A program made the position numbers and the translations under genes. From positions 387,269 to 451,268 of the forward strand of contig CARJLX010000001.1 in NCBI GenBank assembly GCA_949001935.1: a stretch of DNA of 64,000 nucleotides, read 5' to 3'. The notes under the pieces were generated by a model. The model did no database searches. It was not told where the DNA came from and saw only the letters and a list, made by a program, of their open reading frames with translations. Position 1 is the first letter of the stretch, and each line of letters opens with the position of its first letter. Below are positions 62,042 through 64,000 of this stretch, piece by piece. This DNA is from an uncultured Eubacteriales bacterium. Its GTDB lineage: Bacteria > Bacillota > Clostridia > Christensenellales > UBA1242.

Positions 62042-63580
62042 ATGTTAATAAATGAATTAAACAAGTTGTTTTGTGGTAGAGAAATAAAATATGTTTTAAA
62101 TCGTATTGCCAAAACAGATGATAAACGCATGTGTTTGAATAAAGATATTATGAATACTTATAGATGTTATTTTGAAAAAATAATCTTGTTAAGTTTTGTT
62201 ATAGAAATTGCCCCTTGTGAATTGAAAGAAATATTTGAAGATTCTGAGTCTTATTTATTGAAAAAAATTACAGCAAGATTGCAAATTAAAAATATTGACA
62301 ATCATAGGGACAGAATTGAAGAATATTTTAATGGCGTTTTGGGCAACAAGCAAATTATATTTCATGGTACAACTTCTTATATGAGAAAATTTTTTACTAA
62401 TAATTTAAGCACCTCTTACTTTAATAAAGATGAATGTGAAATTATAGATAAAATCTATCGTAATCATGGCATTTATAATATTTTTGAAGCAGGCCTACGC
62501 GATTTCAATGAGAAAAATTTCTTTATTACCACATCTCCAGGCAGAGCATGCTTTTATGCTTTACAATCTCCTGAATATTTTGCTCGTTTTGCATCAAGGT
62601 CAGATTATTATAAGCAAGACCTCTATAAATATGATAGGATAGCATATTATAGAAAAGATTATAATGCGTGCTACAAAAATATAAAGAAAGAGATGAATGA
62701 ATTTGGGTTCAACAAGCAAGAAAAGCACGTTATTTTAAAAAATTTTAGCTCAATGTGGGATAATGTGGTATATAAAGATATAAAAAACATAATTTTCTTT
62801 AAAGAAATTGAAGAAAATAATATGCAACATTTTAACAATAATGAAAGCCTTATTGAAATGCTTTTGAAATATTTTCCTAAAGTTAATTTTACATATGAGT
62901 TCAATAAATTTAAAGATAATGTTAAAGAAATTGTATTGCCAGAAGTAAAAGTTTTTTTGAGACGTCAAAAACCAATTTCTAATCAAAAATTTATAATTTT
63001 AGACAATAAAAAATATATACCAGATTTTTATGTTGATTGCAAATATTCTCATCATAATTACTATGTTTTTAATAATGACAAGTCTCCATTGTTACAAATT
63101 AATAAAGAAATACAGCTTAATGAATTTTCTACTTTGATAAACTTAGTAAATGAAGCAAAAGCAAACACCATCCGTGCAAAAAAATTTTTCAAACAAGATT
63201 CCTTACCCAAAGTGAGTGATGTTATAATTTACTATAAACAAAAATTTGAAAAGAAATTAAAAGAATTAGAACAAGAACAAAATCTTGATACGCAGTGTAT
63301 AATAGTAAATGATATTTGTGAAAATGTAGGATTAAAATATGTAGTAAGCTTAAAATATAACAAGTACTTTAAGGATATAAATCAATGGAACATTTACCAA
63401 TATAGAAAATATTTGGGGATAAGATTGTTTGAATATTATGAGGGAATCCCTGTTGTTACACGTGAAAAAATAAACAAACTTATAGGTCTGTATAGAAAAA
63501 TTTTAAATTCTAAAAGTTTTGTTTTAAATGAAGATATTCCCCTTAAAATATTTAACAACGAGATTGATACTATAAAGTAA
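62042..63580 (+). CDS. Unknown protein with ADP-ribosyltransferase-like region
   Basis: 512 residues. Strong AGGAG and TATAAT upstream. Residues about 100-180 read IIFHGTTSYMRKFF then NIFEAGLRDF and NFFITTSPGRACFYAL. The HGT followed by a TTSPxxAxxYA step resembles the ART/PARP-like ADP-ribosyltransferase core (H...Y pattern), but the third catalytic residue could not be placed. The rest is Lys/Asn/Tyr-rich and unlike its neighbours, consistent with transfer. Sole gene of the cassette. It could also be a toxin or host-takeover protein. Not recognised as any known family. Confidence 0.55.
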   Translation: MLINELNKLFCGREIKYVLNRIAKTDDKRMCLNKDIMNTYRCYFEKIILLSFVIEIAPCELKEIFEDSESYLLKKITARLQIKNIDNHRDRIEEYFNGVLGNKQIIFHGTTSYMRKFFTNNLSTSYFNKDECEIIDKIYRNHGIYNIFEAGLRDFNEKNFFITTSPGRACFYALQSPEYFARFASRSDYYKQDLYKYDRIAYYRKDYNACYKNIKKEMNEFGFNKQEKHVILKNFSSMWDNVVYKDIKNIIFFKEIEENNMQHFNNNESLIEMLLKYFPKVNFTYEFNKFKDNVKEIVLPEVKVFLRRQKPISNQKFIILDNKKYIPDFYVDCKYSHHNYYVFNNDKSPLLQINKEIQLNEFSTLINLVNEAKANTIRAKKFFKQDSLPKVSDVIIYYKQKFEKKLKELEQEQNLDTQCIIVNDICENVGLKYVVSLKYNKYFKDINQWNIYQYRKYLGIRLFEYYEGIPVVTREKINKLIGLYRKILNSKSFVLNEDIPLKIFNNEIDTIK

Positions 63581-63618
63581 TGCTATTACAGAATTAATTA
63601 TTATTAAAATTAGGCACT

Positions 63619-63680
63619 TAGGCGTGTGCTTGTCTTATACAAGTGGCGTCGCTTCGCTCCGCCATACAAGCACACGCCTA
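63619..63680. repeat. Large GC-rich hairpin 1
   Basis: Perfect 15-bp arms TAGGCGTGTGCTTGT and ACAAGCACACGCCTA (63619-63633 with 63666-63680), with an inner TGGCG/CGCCA stem. Much more GC than its surroundings. Confidence 0.75.
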
Positions 63681-63695
63681 TAACTCAATTTTGTT

Positions 63696-63744
63696 GCAAA
63701 AAGAGCGGTTGCTGGCAGAGCGTAACGCAACCCGCTCTTTTTGC
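63696..63744 (+). terminator. Hairpin 2, terminator of the ART-like gene
   Basis: Seventeen-pair stem (GCAAAAAGAGCGG-TTGC with its complement, one C bulge) followed by TTTTTG. Loop contains GGCAGAG. Confidence 0.75.
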
Positions 63745-63777
63745 TTTTTGTTTTCTTCTCTCTATTATTCTAGTGTA

Positions 63778-63849
63778 AACGAATATTCTTTGTTGTCAAG
63801 GTTAAAGTGTATGCTGTTAGCAACCTTGACAACGGCAGAGATATTCGTT
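63778..63849. repeat. Nested hairpin 3
   Basis: Outer 9-bp arms AACGAATAT/ATATTCGTT and inner 12-bp perfect arms GTTGTCAAGGTT/AACCTTGACAAC, separated by an internal loop that again holds GGCAGAG. A T run follows. Confidence 0.7.
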
Positions 63850-63923
63850 TTTTTGCTGATTAAGAGAGAGTAAGGGTAAAAAGAAACTTAAGCCTTCTTG
63901 GTTTAGGTTTTTCTTGTTATTCT

Positions 63924-63936
63924 GCTAGTTTCAAAA
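63924..63936 (-). repeat. Right subterminal inverted repeat
   Basis: GCTAGTTTCAAAA on the plus strand, the perfect complement of 61889-61901. Confidence 0.7.
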
Positions 63937-63965
63937 GTAAGCAACTAAAACCTAAACTTTTTTAT

Positions 63966-64000
63966 TTACCCTTCACTAAACCCAAGCGTATTTTTTAAAT
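63966..64000 (-). CDS. GLUG surface protein, 3' end of another copy (cut by window edge)
   Basis: Only the last 10 codons and stop are visible: LKNTLGFSEG, identical in residues to the end of the 998-aa protein at 5341. The terminator region and 3' end match that gene closely, with a few base changes. A complete copy may lie to the right. This is the fifth member of the family seen here. Confidence 0.8.
   Translation of the reverse strand, partial: LKNTLGFSEG

Larger units (their letters stand above)
61877..63945. mobile_element. Candidate mobile cassette (2,069 bp) in a terminator loop
   Basis: The left flank (61841-61876) and right flank (63946 on) together rebuild the 5286-5377 terminator region, with a clean break between the equivalents of 5321 and 5322. 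Inside, 13-bp perfect inverted repeats TTTTGAAACTAGC lie 12 nt from the left edge (61889-61901) and 9 nt from the right edge (63924-63936). It carries one ORF (62042-63580) and three hairpins. No transposase is recognised. No clear target duplication is seen beyond a possible T or TA. Confidence 0.65.
63581..63965. other. Non-coding right arm of the cassette
   Basis: 385 bp with no believable gene. Holds three large hairpins (63619-63680, 63696-63744, 63778-63849), the right inverted repeat and the rejoined terminator. Confidence 0.65.

Noticed and set aside
63643..63873. Open frame of 76 codons over the cassette hairpins
   Set aside because: It runs through two inverted repeats and a terminator, has no SD and has no recognisable protein pattern. 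The structure of the DNA explains the open frame.

Overview
The window is chromosomal DNA from a low-GC, endospore-forming Firmicute, most like an uncultured gut Clostridia-type bacterium. The support is AT-rich DNA with strong Shine-Dalgarno sites and many U-tailed terminators, a spoIIAA-spoIIAB-sigF operon, spoVAC-spoVAD-spoVAE, a yunB gene, FakA/DegV-type lipid genes and HemZ. The exact taxon cannot be set from the sequence alone. Most genes lie on the minus strand.

Layout. 1-5.2 kb: housekeeping genes (obgE start, nth, lysS, pnp, rpsO). 5.3-8.3 kb: a large GLUG/InlB-type surface protein behind a promoter with a poly-G spacer. 8.5-14.4 kb: hemZ, a Rel-type alarmone enzyme and recJ in one operon. 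14.5-17.3 kb: lytic transglycosylase, DivIVA-like protein, membrane protein and lgt, with signs of leaderless start sites. 17.4-19.7 kb: a second GLUG surface gene, frameshifted by a G8 tract just after its signal peptide (phase OFF as sequenced). 19.8-23.1 kb: a Rho-like protein without a recognisable Walker A, a His-rich metal-efflux-type permease and a beta-helix-like repeat protein. 23.4-29.6 kb: a MarR-controlled operon of a heterodimeric ABC exporter and a MacB-type ABC protein. 29.7-35.3 kb: small proteins, valS and a solo substrate-binding lipoprotein. 35.3-40.4 kb: two more GLUG-type surface proteins, the first with the same poly-G promoter. 40.5-43.4 kb: a terminase large subunit with no other phage structural genes, and an HTH-like protein. 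44.2 kb: tRNA-Leu with a duplicated 3' end. 44.6-53.7 kb: trpS, the sporulation block and small genes. 54.3-55.1 kb: a six-tRNA cluster (Pro-Met-Asp-Phe-Thr-Tyr) with a hairpin-rich spacer. 55.2-61.7 kb: NADAR/P-loop pair, acyltransferase-like protein, a nucleoside hydrolase-phosphoesterase fusion, DegV/SDR, cmk and a glycosylase. 61.9-63.9 kb: a 2,069-bp insertion with subterminal inverted repeats, one ADP-ribosyltransferase-like ORF and three large hairpins. It sits exactly in the terminator loop of another copy of the first GLUG gene, whose 3' end closes the window.

The most interesting theme is the GLUG surface-protein family (four genes plus a fifth 3' end). Expression looks phase variable through poly-G tracts used in two ways: inside the -35/-10 spacer (two genes, with 9 and 10 G, giving 16- and 17-bp spacers) and inside the coding region (one gene, 8 G where 7 or 10 are needed). 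A fourth G tract forms the ribosome-binding region of a small membrane protein. The second theme is the cassette at the right end, which looks like an undescribed mobile insertion carrying no recognisable transposase.

All functional statements rest on reading motifs and coordinates by eye. No database search was run.
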